DNA from: an uncultured Actinomycetes bacterium
GTDB lineage: Bacteria; Actinomycetota; Acidimicrobiia; Acidimicrobiales; Acidimicrobilacustridaceae
DNA: 5,763 nt
Assembly: GCA_945957335.1 (NCBI GenBank)
Contig: CAMFLJ010000250.1
Coordinates: 1 to 5,763, forward strand
Direction: 5' to 3'
The translations under genes were made by a program, and so were the position numbers. The notes below the pieces were generated by a model. That model was not told the origin of the DNA. It did no database searches and was given only the letters and a program-made list of their open reading frames with translations. Shown here one piece after another: positions 1 to 5,462 of the stretch (the first letter of the stretch is position 1; each line of letters starts with the position of its first letter).

Positions 1-222
1 GTGATGACCTGGGCGTTCGCCCACGACGCGGCGGGGCCTCCGAAGAGCCTCGGCGCGGTCGCCGTCGGAGGCACCGGCACAGCGACGGCGGTCGCCCGCG
101 AGCTCGTGCTGCTCGGCGACGACGGGCGCAAGGGGGCGGCTGTGCTGCGCGACCTGCTCGCGTATGCCGGCTACCGCGACGCGTCGGCCGAGGTCGTCGC
201 CGTGCTCGGCACCCCGGCCTGA
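1..222 (+). CDS. 3' end of an unrecognised protein gene (partial)
   Basis: This is an open frame running from the left edge to a TGA at 220-222, giving 73 visible residues. It begins GTG ATG, but nothing shows that either is the true start, so I treat it as the C-terminal part of a longer gene. Coding character is strong: 68 of 73 codons end in G or C. Visible features are PPKS followed by a hydrophobic strand, then a glycine-rich turn (AVAVGGTGTATA), and two probable helices (ARELVLLG and AAVLRDLLAYAGYRD). A strand, glycine turn and helix followed by a LRDLLAYAG-like helix would fit an alpha/beta nucleotide- or flavin-binding fold, and the end faintly recalls NADPH-dependent FMN reductases. 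That is a weak impression and I assign no function. The gene is convergent with the formamidase-like gene, with 31 bp between the two stop codons. Confidence 0.6.
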   Translation: MMTWAFAHDAAGPPKSLGAVAVGGTGTATAVARELVLLGDDGRKGAAVLRDLLAYAGYRDASAEVVAVLGTPA

Positions 223-229
223 GCCGCTG

Positions 230-242
230 CGGCCACAGGCCG
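230..242. terminator. Small hairpin between convergent stop codons
   Basis: A perfect 5-bp inverted repeat, CGGCC and GGCCG around an ACA loop, fills the middle of the 31-bp gap between the two convergent stop codons. It is placed where a bidirectional terminator would sit. There is no T-tract on either side and a 5-bp GC stem is common by chance at this base composition, so the call is tentative. Confidence 0.2.
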
Positions 243-253
243 GGCGCGAGGCG

Positions 254-1876
254 CTAGTCGACCGGTGGCTTGGTCGAGCCGGCGGCCTTGATCCCGAGCG
301 TCGACAGGTTCGACACGCTTGGGTGGGCGGCGCCGGCGGGACCGTCGGAGAACGCCCGCAGGATGTTCTCGGTGACCTTGGCCAGCTTGCAGCGCTGCTC
401 GGTGGCGGGCGCGGGCGGGCAGTCTATGTCGAGCTGCGGCGACCAGCCGAAGGTGCCGGCCGAGAACACGCCGGCGCCGCTCGGGGCGGAGTACCAGGTC
501 GAGTCGGCGTACGACTTGAGGCCCTTGCAGTCGACGGGGGAGTGGGCGATGACCTGGATGTTGGAGGGGGTCGGCACGCCGGCCGTCACGCGGTCGTACT
601 CGTTGCCCACCATCTCGGGCACCTTCTCGCCGTTCACGAACCCGGAGCCCTCGAACATCCACGCCCCGGCGTCGACGACCACCCAGTCGGCCTTCACCGG
701 GTTGCACTCGTAGTAGTTGCCGATGAGCGAGCTCTCCGGGTTGGCGGCGGGGGCCTCGCGGAAGCTGGTGGTGACCCGGGTGGGGTCGGTGGCGCTCATC
801 GGGTCGCGGGAGGCGTCGCGGTAGTTGACCTCGTGGCGGGCGGGGCCGACCGACGACGGTTCGAGGCGGATCCGCCGGTAGATGTTGTTGGCGCCGAAGA
901 AGCCGAGGTTGACCCCCGCGTCGCGGGCGGCCTCGAGGTTCTGGCGCATCTCGACCGAGTAGTACTCGTCGTGGCCGGGGATGACGACGGCCTTGTGGTT
1001 GAGGGCGAGCTGGCCCCGCTCGTGCAGGTCGATGTCGGTCCAGTACGAGACGTCGAGGCCCAGGCGCTCGGTGAGGTAGATGAACTCGTACTCGCGGCCG
1101 AGGAACTCGCCGCTGCCGTTGCCGGTGTAGGGGCGGTCGAAGCTGACGACGTCGGCCCGGCCGTCGTTGCCCTGGTAGAGGCTGGCCCCGCCCCACCCGT
1201 TGTAGGCCTGCCAGGTGGTGACCGCGCTCTGCAGGAGCAGCGCCGAGTGGCTCTCGTCGTCGCGGATCACGATCGGCACGAAGGTGGCGCCGCCGTCGCT
1301 GCTCTCGAGGCGCAGGAGGTACTGGCCGGGGGGCCAGGTGGCATCGGTCTGCACGGTGAGCGACGGCGCCCACGGGGCCGACCAGGTCTTGGTGGCCGCC
1401 GGGTCCTTCACCGCCGCGGGCTGCACGACGCCGGGCTGCTCGTCGCTGCGCCACACGAGCCGGCCGCCCTGCCCGCCGTACCAGCCGATGCGGTAGGCCG
1501 AGACGTGCCACGTGGGGGCCTTGGTCGACACCCGGATGGTGAACGGGTCACCGATGTCGACGCTGGTGGCGTCGCCGTAGCCGCGGATCTTCTCCCACAT
1601 CGCCTTGTCGTCGGGGATGGTCCAGTCCTTGGTGCCCGGCTTGGCGTTCTCCTCGGCCACCCACCCCGCGGTGCGGTAGACCGCGTAGGGGTCCTGCGAG
1701 CCGGTGGTCGAGGTCGAGCCGGGCTCGCCGCTGCCGTCGGCCGCGGGCGTCGAGCTGCCGCCGCTGCGGCCCACGACGAGGAAGAGGGCGCCGATGGCCG
1801 CGACGAGGACGACGCCGACCAGCGCCACGGCCCACCACCGCCTGGGCGGGGGCCCAGGTTCCTTCGCGTGCTTCAC
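254..1876 (-). CDS. Membrane-anchored N,N-dimethylformamidase large-subunit-like protein
   Basis: A 540-residue protein that I recognise as the N,N-dimethylformamidase beta (large) subunit-like family, whose characterised members hydrolyse formamides with a mononuclear iron site. Residues 14-36 form one hydrophobic segment after a basic N-terminus (KHAKEP, PRR). A Ser/Gly/Thr-rich linker (37-60) follows, so the body is probably tethered outside the membrane. A beta-rich region spans about 108-195 (AYRIGWYGGQGGRLVW; PPGQYLLRLESSDG). The family core includes TWQAYNGWGGASLY (221-234), IPGHDEYYS (299-307), EAARDAGVNLGFFGANN (315-331), GNEYDRV (424-430) and GVFSAGTFGWSPQLD (469-483). Tyr305/306, Tyr225 and Glu426 could be iron ligands, but I have not aligned them to a known structure. 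The start is GTG, with a weak AGGG about 9 nt upstream. The gene begins 52 bp after the acyl-CoA synthetase stop on the same strand. No small-subunit gene is visible. Family call good; substrate unknown. Confidence 0.88.
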   Translation of the reverse strand: MKHAKEPGPPPRRWWAVALVGVVLVAAIGALFLVVGRSGGSSTPAADGSGEPGSTSTTGSQDPYAVYRTAGWVAEENAKPGTKDWTIPDDKAMWEKIRGYGDATSVDIGDPFTIRVSTKAPTWHVSAYRIGWYGGQGGRLVWRSDEQPGVVQPAAVKDPAATKTWSAPWAPSLTVQTDATWPPGQYLLRLESSDGGATFVPIVIRDDESHSALLLQSAVTTWQAYNGWGGASLYQGNDGRADVVSFDRPYTGNGSGEFLGREYEFIYLTERLGLDVSYWTDIDLHERGQLALNHKAVVIPGHDEYYSVEMRQNLEAARDAGVNLGFFGANNIYRRIRLEPSSVGPARHEVNYRDASRDPMSATDPTRVTTSFREAPAANPESSLIGNYYECNPVKADWVVVDAGAWMFEGSGFVNGEKVPEMVGNEYDRVTAGVPTPSNIQVIAHSPVDCKGLKSYADSTWYSAPSGAGVFSAGTFGWSPQLDIDCPPAPATEQRCKLAKVTENILRAFSDGPAGAAHPSVSNLSTLGIKAAGSTKPPVD

Positions 1877-1911
1877 CGGCCGAGGACCCTAGGCGAGACC
1901 CAGGGGCACGC

Positions 1912-1927
1912 CGGCCGCGGGCGGCCG
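1912..1927 (-). terminator. Short GC hairpin just after the acyl-CoA synthetase stop
   Basis: A 6-bp inverted repeat (CGGCCG on both arms, loop of 4) lies one base beyond the acyl-CoA synthetase stop codon, within the 52-bp gap before the formamidase-like gene. It could form a stem in the minus-strand RNA and reduce read-through or protect the upstream message. There is no U-tract, and the arms are self-complementary GC sequence common in this genome, so support is weak. Confidence 0.2.
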
Positions 1928-1928
1928 C

Positions 1929-3584
1929 TCAGCCGCCGGCTGCGGCGGCCGCGTCCTCGGCGGTGCGTCGGGCCCAGCGGTAGTCGGCCTTGCCCGCCGG
2001 CGAGCGCACCACGCGGTCGACGACCACGATCTCCTTGGGCAGCTTGTAACGGGCGATGTGGCGCTCGCACTCGGCCAGCAGGTCGTCGGCGGTCACCTCG
2101 AAGCCGTCGCGAAGCTGCACCACGGCCACGACCTCCTGCCCCCAGCGGGGTGAGGGGCGACCGGTGACCACCACGTCGTAGACGGCGGGGTGGTGGGCGA
2201 GGGCGGCCTCGACCTCCTCGGCGAAGATCTTCTCGCCGCCGGAGTTGATGGTCACCGAGTCGCGGCCGTGCAGCTCGAGCAGGCCGTCGGCGGTGACGCG
2301 GGCGCGGTCGCCGGGCACCGAGTAGCGCACGCCGTCGATGGTCGGGAAGGTGCGGGCGGTCTTGGCCTCGTCACCGAGGTAGCCGAGGGGCACCCGACCC
2401 TTCTGGGCCAGCCAGCCGAGCTCCTCGGAGCCGGGCTCGAGCAGGTGGGTCAGGTCCTCGGAGACGATCGCCATGCCGGCGCCGGGGGTGAAGGTGCCGG
2501 TCGACACCGGGCTGCCGGCGCCCGTGATCTGCGCGGCCTGCGTGCCGGTCTCCGAGGCCCCGAGGCCGTCCATGATCGCCATGCCCGGGATGCGGTCGAG
2601 CAGGCCGGCCTTCACCGGGGCGGAGAGCGCGGCGCCGCCGCTGATCAGCAGCACGAGCGACGACACGTCGTAGGTGCCGCGGTCGAGCTCGTCGAGCAGC
2701 GGCCGGCCGAAGGCGTCGCCGACGATGAGGGCGATGCCCGCGCCCTCGCGCTCGATGGTGGCCAGCGCGGCGGCGGGGTCGAAGGTGGCGGCCTCGGGCG
2801 GGAGCACCACGGTGTTGCCCTGGCCTAGGGCGTTGAGGGCCAGCCAGTGGGCGGCGCCGTGCATGAACGGCGCGGCGGGCAGCACGCGGGTGCCGCCGTT
2901 GCGGGCGTTCTCGACGATGGCGGCCAGGTCGGGCCACTCCTCGCCGGTGGCCAGCTGGCGACCCCCGAGGGCGGCGACGTAGATGTCGGCCTGGCGCCAC
3001 AGCACGCCCTTCGGCATGCCGGTGGTGCCACCCGTGTAGAGGATGTAGAGGTCGTCGGGTGAGGGCTCCTCGGCCGGCGGGCGGCCGTGGACGCCGGCCA
3101 GGGCCTCGTCGTACCAGCGGGCGTCGGGCAGCAGGGCGTGGCCCGACGCGTCGGGCACCTGCAGCAGCAGGTCCAGGTCGGGCAGGTCGGCGCGGACCTC
3201 CTCGAGCACCGGGGCGAAGCTCGAGTGGTACACGATCGCCCGCGCCCCGGAGTCGTTGAGCAGGTAGCGCAGCTCCTCGGCGACGTAGCGGTAGTTCACG
3301 TTGAACGGCGCCACCCGGGCGGCGTAGGCGCCGACCATGCCCTCGAGGTACTCGGGGCCGTTGTGGAGGTACAGGGCCAGGTGGTCCTGGCCCGACTCCC
3401 ACGGCTCGAGCGCGGCACGCTCGCGGTGGCACCCGAGCCCGGCGTCGGCCAGCACGGCGGCGAGGCGGTCGCCCCGCTCGACCAGCTGGGCGAACGTGCG
3501 GCGGTCGTCGCCCTGCACGATCGCCTCGCGCTCGGGCACCGCCGCCGCGACGGCCCGCAGCACCTGCGACACGTTGAACTCCAT
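1929..3584 (-). CDS. AMP-forming acyl-CoA synthetase, FadD19-like
   Basis: A complete 551-residue member of the ANL adenylating superfamily. It would activate a carboxylic acid with ATP to an acyl-adenylate and transfer it to CoA, probably in the cytoplasm. Motifs in order: the phosphate-binding loop YTGGTTGMPKG (183-193); DGLGASETG (339-347), supplying the aromatic/acidic ATP-site motif; PGDRARV with Asp426, the usual ribose-binding Asp; the hinge and C-terminal motif LHGRDSVTINSGGEKIF (438-454); and RSPAGKADYRWA with Lys531, the expected catalytic lysine. All key residues appear intact and the length is normal. The wording around the loop (GVLWRQADIYVAALGG) and the C-terminus resembles mycobacterial FadD19, which activates sterol side-chain acids. 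That substrate is an inference here. The ATG start is preceded by GGGGGG at a 6-nt spacing. The gene lies 105 bp downstream of the hydratase gene and 52 bp upstream of the formamidase-like gene. Confidence 0.95.
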   Translation of the reverse strand: MEFNVSQVLRAVAAAVPEREAIVQGDDRRTFAQLVERGDRLAAVLADAGLGCHRERAALEPWESGQDHLALYLHNGPEYLEGMVGAYAARVAPFNVNYRYVAEELRYLLNDSGARAIVYHSSFAPVLEEVRADLPDLDLLLQVPDASGHALLPDARWYDEALAGVHGRPPAEEPSPDDLYILYTGGTTGMPKGVLWRQADIYVAALGGRQLATGEEWPDLAAIVENARNGGTRVLPAAPFMHGAAHWLALNALGQGNTVVLPPEAATFDPAAALATIEREGAGIALIVGDAFGRPLLDELDRGTYDVSSLVLLISGGAALSAPVKAGLLDRIPGMAIMDGLGASETGTQAAQITGAGSPVSTGTFTPGAGMAIVSEDLTHLLEPGSEELGWLAQKGRVPLGYLGDEAKTARTFPTIDGVRYSVPGDRARVTADGLLELHGRDSVTINSGGEKIFAEEVEAALAHHPAVYDVVVTGRPSPRWGQEVVAVVQLRDGFEVTADDLLAECERHIARYKLPKEIVVVDRVVRSPAGKADYRWARRTAEDAAAAAGG

Positions 3585-3590
3585 GGAAGA

Positions 3591-3596
3591 CCCCCC
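3591..3596 (-). promoter_or_regulatory. Ribosome binding site of the acyl-CoA synthetase
   Basis: Read on the minus strand, GGGGGG lies 6 nt before the ATG at 3584. This is a G-rich Shine-Dalgarno-like run at the right distance and it supports that ATG as the start. Confidence 0.5.
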
Positions 3597-3627
3597 GTGC
3601 GCCCGATCCCCCCGGGCTGCGGGCCGG

Positions 3628-3633
3628 ATCGTA
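3628..3633 (-). promoter_or_regulatory. Possible -10 element for the acyl-CoA synthetase gene
   Basis: On the minus strand TACGAT (fits TANNNT) sits 43 nt upstream of the ATG, within one of the few AT-containing patches of the 105-bp gap (CCTTGTACGATCC). No convincing -35 hexamer lies 16-18 nt further upstream, which is common for actinobacterial promoters. If real, the synthetase and the formamidase-like gene could be transcribed separately from the hydratase gene. Confidence 0.3.
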
Positions 3634-3663
3634 CAAGGGTGGGCCGCGGCCCCTCGACGCGGA

Positions 3664-3678
3664 CGGGCCGGTGGCCCG
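3664..3678 (-). terminator. Stem-loop after the MaoC-type hydratase gene
   Basis: A perfect 6-bp inverted repeat, CGGGCC and GGCCCG around a 3-nt loop, starts 11 nt past the hydratase stop codon in the direction of transcription. Position and GC strength fit a terminator without a U-tail, a form often proposed in high-GC actinobacteria. A 12-bp perfect palindrome, GGGCCGCGGCCC (3641-3652), follows just downstream and could add to the structure. Confidence 0.35.
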
Positions 3679-3689
3679 GCGGCGTCGGC

Positions 3690-4148
3690 CTAGGCGATGT
3701 AGCGGAAGATGACCTCGGCCACGCACGCCGGCTTCGGTGCACCGACGACCTCGAACGTGAACACCATCGTCGCCTGCACGGTGCCCTCGGCGACGGGGGC
3801 GAGGGAGGCCAGCTCGGCGCCCATCCGCACCTTCGAGCCCACCGGCACGGGCGAGGGGAACCGGACCTTGCCGAGGCCGTAGTTGACCGCCATGGCCAGG
3901 CCCTCGACCCGGATGATCGTCGGCAGCAGGGCCGGCCCGAGCGACAGGGTGAGGTAGCCGTGGGCGATGGGCCCGCCGAAGGGCCCGTCCTTGGCCCGCT
4001 CCGGGTCGACGTGGATCCACTGGTGGTCGCCGGTGGCGTCGGCGAAGTCGTTCACCTGCTCCTGGGTGATCTCCAGCTCGTCGGACCAGCCGAGGTGCTG
4101 ACCGACGAGGGACTCGAGCCCGGCGATGCCGTTGACGGTGGTGGCCAT
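3690..4148 (-). CDS. htdZ: MaoC/NodN-family (R)-specific enoyl-CoA hydratase, HtdZ-like
   Basis: A complete 152-residue single hotdog-fold protein. The family hydrates 2-enoyl-CoA to (R)-3-hydroxyacyl-CoA. The hydratase signature is FADATGDHQWIHVDPERA (35-52), with Asp41 and His46 as the expected catalytic pair. It is followed by GPFGGPIAHGYLTLSL (55-70), NYGLGKVRFPSPVPVGSKVR (89-108) and a C-terminal strand KPACVAEVIFRYIA (139-152). From memory, these segments and the overall length match mycobacterial HtdZ (Rv0130) closely; the symbol rests on that resemblance. The frame stays open far upstream on this strand, but only as the shadow of other genes. The ATG at 4148 begins the family-like N-terminus MATTVNGIAGLESLVG. 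No good Shine-Dalgarno precedes it. The gene probably works with the acyl-CoA synthetase downstream in acyl-CoA metabolism. The membrane-protein gene ends 59 bp upstream. Confidence 0.93.
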   Translation of the reverse strand: MATTVNGIAGLESLVGQHLGWSDELEITQEQVNDFADATGDHQWIHVDPERAKDGPFGGPIAHGYLTLSLGPALLPTIIRVEGLAMAVNYGLGKVRFPSPVPVGSKVRMGAELASLAPVAEGTVQATMVFTFEVVGAPKPACVAEVIFRYIA

Positions 4149-4171
4149 GGCGACATGATGCCGTGGCGGGC

Positions 4172-4193
4172 GGGCCGGTGACGAAACCGACCC
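4172..4193 (-). terminator. Stem-loop between the membrane-protein and hydratase genes
   Basis: Arms of 8 nt surround a 6-nt loop. In the minus-strand RNA all eight positions pair (GGGUCGGU with ACCGGCCC, one G-U wobble). In the plus-strand RNA the same position would be a C-A mismatch, so the structure favours the strand carrying the genes. It lies 14 nt after the membrane-protein stop and about 23 nt before the hydratase ATG. It could be a terminator lacking a U-tract or a 5'-leader stem near the hydratase start. Confidence 0.4.
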
Positions 4194-4207
4194 CGCGGCG
4201 AGGTGCG

Positions 4208-4564
4208 TCAGCGGAACCAGATGCGCTGGTAGTCGCGGCTCATCGGGTGCAGCAGCAGGGCGAAGAGCGCCACGGGGAACATGATGCTGAGCAGGAACAG
4301 GATGTTGAACATCGAGCCCACGCCGTTGTGGAAGATGTAGAGCGCCCCCGGCAGGAGCCCCAGGGAGGCGATGGCGACGCCGAGCCAGTAGCCCCACTTC
4401 TTCTCGTTGGCGATCCCGAACCCGCTCGCGGCCTCGCCGATGGCGAGGGCCCAGCTGAACAGGTTGAACCCCAGCACGCTGAAGACGGCGCTGATGTAGA
4501 AGAGGAAGACGGCGATCTGCAGGGTCTGGGGCTGGGTGGGGTTCGTCCAGCGGCGGGTCTCCAT
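4208..4564 (-). CDS. Small polytopic membrane protein of unknown function
   Basis: An intact 118-residue protein, very rich in hydrophobic residues, which I cannot assign to a named family. Likely membrane segments are about 13-33 (QTLQIAVFLFYISAVFSVLGF), 35-53, 58-78 (GYWLGVAIASLGLLPGALYI region) and 84-105 (SMFNILFLLSIMFPVALFAL region). Basic residues cluster at the N-terminus (RR, 4-5), between segments 2 and 3 (KK, 55-56) and at the C-terminus (R110, R114, R118). By the positive-inside rule this fits four crossings with both ends in the cytoplasm. The second segment is the weakest. The frame remains open upstream, but that stretch is the shadow of the divergent nucleotidyltransferase gene, so the ATG at 4564 starting METRRWTNPTQPQ is preferred. 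No clear Shine-Dalgarno is seen. It is the first gene of the minus-strand block. Confidence is good that it is a gene and low on its role. Confidence 0.8.
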   Translation of the reverse strand: METRRWTNPTQPQTLQIAVFLFYISAVFSVLGFNLFSWALAIGEAASGFGIANEKKWGYWLGVAIASLGLLPGALYIFHNGVGSMFNILFLLSIMFPVALFALLLHPMSRDYQRIWFR

Positions 4565-4583
4565 GCGACACAGTGTGGCAGTG
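4562..4583. promoter_or_regulatory. Divergent start region with overlapping start codons
   Basis: CATG at 4562-4565 gives an ATG on both strands: the minus-strand start of the membrane protein and a candidate plus-strand start of the nucleotidyltransferase. Alternative plus-strand GTG starts lie in frame at 4575 and 4581. Any choice leaves almost no spacer, so the promoters must lie inside the partner's coding sequence or the transcripts are leaderless. I see no convincing -10/-35 pair here. Confidence 0.4.
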
Positions 4584-5462
4584 AGCCGAGCCGGAACACA
4601 CGCGGAGCGGCCAGTCGGGGCCGACGGGCTCGCCGTGGTGGTGCTCGCCGCGGGGGAGGGGCGGCGCCTGGCGCCGCTCAGCGACCTGGCGCCGAAGGTG
4701 CTGTGCCCGGTCGCGAACCGGGCCCTGCTCGACCACGCCCTCGACCGTGTCGAGGTGCTGCGGGCCGCCGGGGCGACGGTGGCGGTGAACCTCCACCACG
4801 GGGCCGACGCGGTGCGCGCGCACCTCGCCGGGCGGCCGTGGGTGCACCTCTCCGAGGAGCAGCCCGAGGCGCTCGGCACCGCCGGCGCGCTCGGTGCCCT
4901 GCGGCCCTGGATCGACGGGCGCGACGTGCTGGTGATCAACGCCGACACGTGGGCCCCGGGCGACGTCACGCCCTTCGTGGCGGCGTGGGACCGGGCCCGG
5001 CCCTGCGTCTGGGTGCACGGCTCGGCCTCGTTCGGGCCGCGTGCGCGGGTGGCTGCCAGCCTCCTGCCCTGGGCCGAGGCGGAGGTGCTCGAGCCGGTGC
5101 CGACCGGCCTCTACGAGGTCGTGTGGCGCCGGACCCACGAGGCGGGAGCGCTCGACGTGGTGCGCCACGACGGGCCCTTCGTCGACTGCGGCACGCCGAC
5201 CGACCTGCTCGAGGCCAACCTCGCGGCCGTCGCCCTGGCCGGCGCCGGCCCGGTGGTCGACCCCACGGCCGACGTGGCCAGGGCCCGCGTGCGGGGGCGG
5301 TCGGTGGTGGGCGCCGGCGCGGCCGTCCGGGGGACGGTCGACGACTCGGTGCTGTGGCCCGGGGCGGTGGTGGCCGAGGGCGAGGTGCTGGTGCGCTCGG
5401 TGCGCGCCGGCACGGGGCTCACGCTGGGGCCGCTCCCCGGCGGGCCGGCGGCGCCAGCCTGA
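4563..5462 (+). CDS. Sugar-phosphate nucleotidyltransferase-like protein
   Basis: A 299-residue protein (from the ATG) of the NTP-transferase family, which makes NDP-sugars from a sugar 1-phosphate and an NTP. Visible motifs are the nucleotide-binding loop LAAGEGRRLAPLSDLAPK (28-45) with Lys45; ALGTAGALGALRPW (103-116), as in mannose-1-phosphate guanylyltransferases; the metal-site strand VLVINADTWAP (122-132) with Asp128, where NAD replaces the more usual GD and recalls the NGDVW of MurU; and PFVDCGTPTDLLEANLAAV (205-223). From about 229 on, short VxGAGAAVxGTVxDSVLWPGAVV repeats suggest a few coils of a left-handed beta-helix. The part between the metal strand and the GTP motif is short compared with typical members. 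Substrate could be mannose-, glucose- or MurNAc-1-phosphate; the sequence does not decide. The start is uncertain: ATG 4563 or GTG 4575, 4581 or 4635, since conserved sequence begins only near residue 22. The 3' end overlaps rlmN. Confidence 0.85.
   Translation: MRHSVAVSRAGTHAERPVGADGLAVVVLAAGEGRRLAPLSDLAPKVLCPVANRALLDHALDRVEVLRAAGATVAVNLHHGADAVRAHLAGRPWVHLSEEQPEALGTAGALGALRPWIDGRDVLVINADTWAPGDVTPFVAAWDRARPCVWVHGSASFGPRARVAASLLPWAEAEVLEPVPTGLYEVVWRRTHEAGALDVVRHDGPFVDCGTPTDLLEANLAAVALAGAGPVVDPTADVARARVRGRSVVGAGAAVRGTVDDSVLWPGAVVAEGEVLVRSVRAGTGLTLGPLPGGPAAPA

Noticed and set aside
1913..1928. GGCCGC/GCGGCCGC palindromes as a possible recombination or attachment site
   Set aside because: Such GC palindromes recur by chance at this composition; there is no integrase, tRNA or direct repeat nearby.
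164..2167. A 667-codon open plus-strand frame opposite the formamidase-like gene and part of the acyl-CoA synthetase gene
   Set aside because: It is low-complexity (Gly, Ala, Val, Arg, Asp) with no recognisable motif. It spans two well-supported minus-strand genes and the gap between them, as expected for an antisense shadow in very GC-rich DNA.
3087..4181. A 364-codon open plus-strand frame across the synthetase start, the gap and the hydratase
   Set aside because: It has no family motif and a biased composition, and it crosses the boundaries of two real genes. It is explained by the scarcity of stop codons at this GC content.
4565..4969. Upstream extension of the membrane-protein frame to 253 residues
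   Set aside because: The extra N-terminus is Ser/Arg/Ala/Pro-rich, antisense to conserved nucleotidyltransferase motifs, and unlike the hydrophobic protein that follows the ATG at 4564.
4149..5168. Upstream extension of the hydratase frame to a 492-residue protein
   Set aside because: The added sequence is antisense to the nucleotidyltransferase and out of frame with the membrane protein, lacks any domain, and the 152-residue form already matches the full family length.
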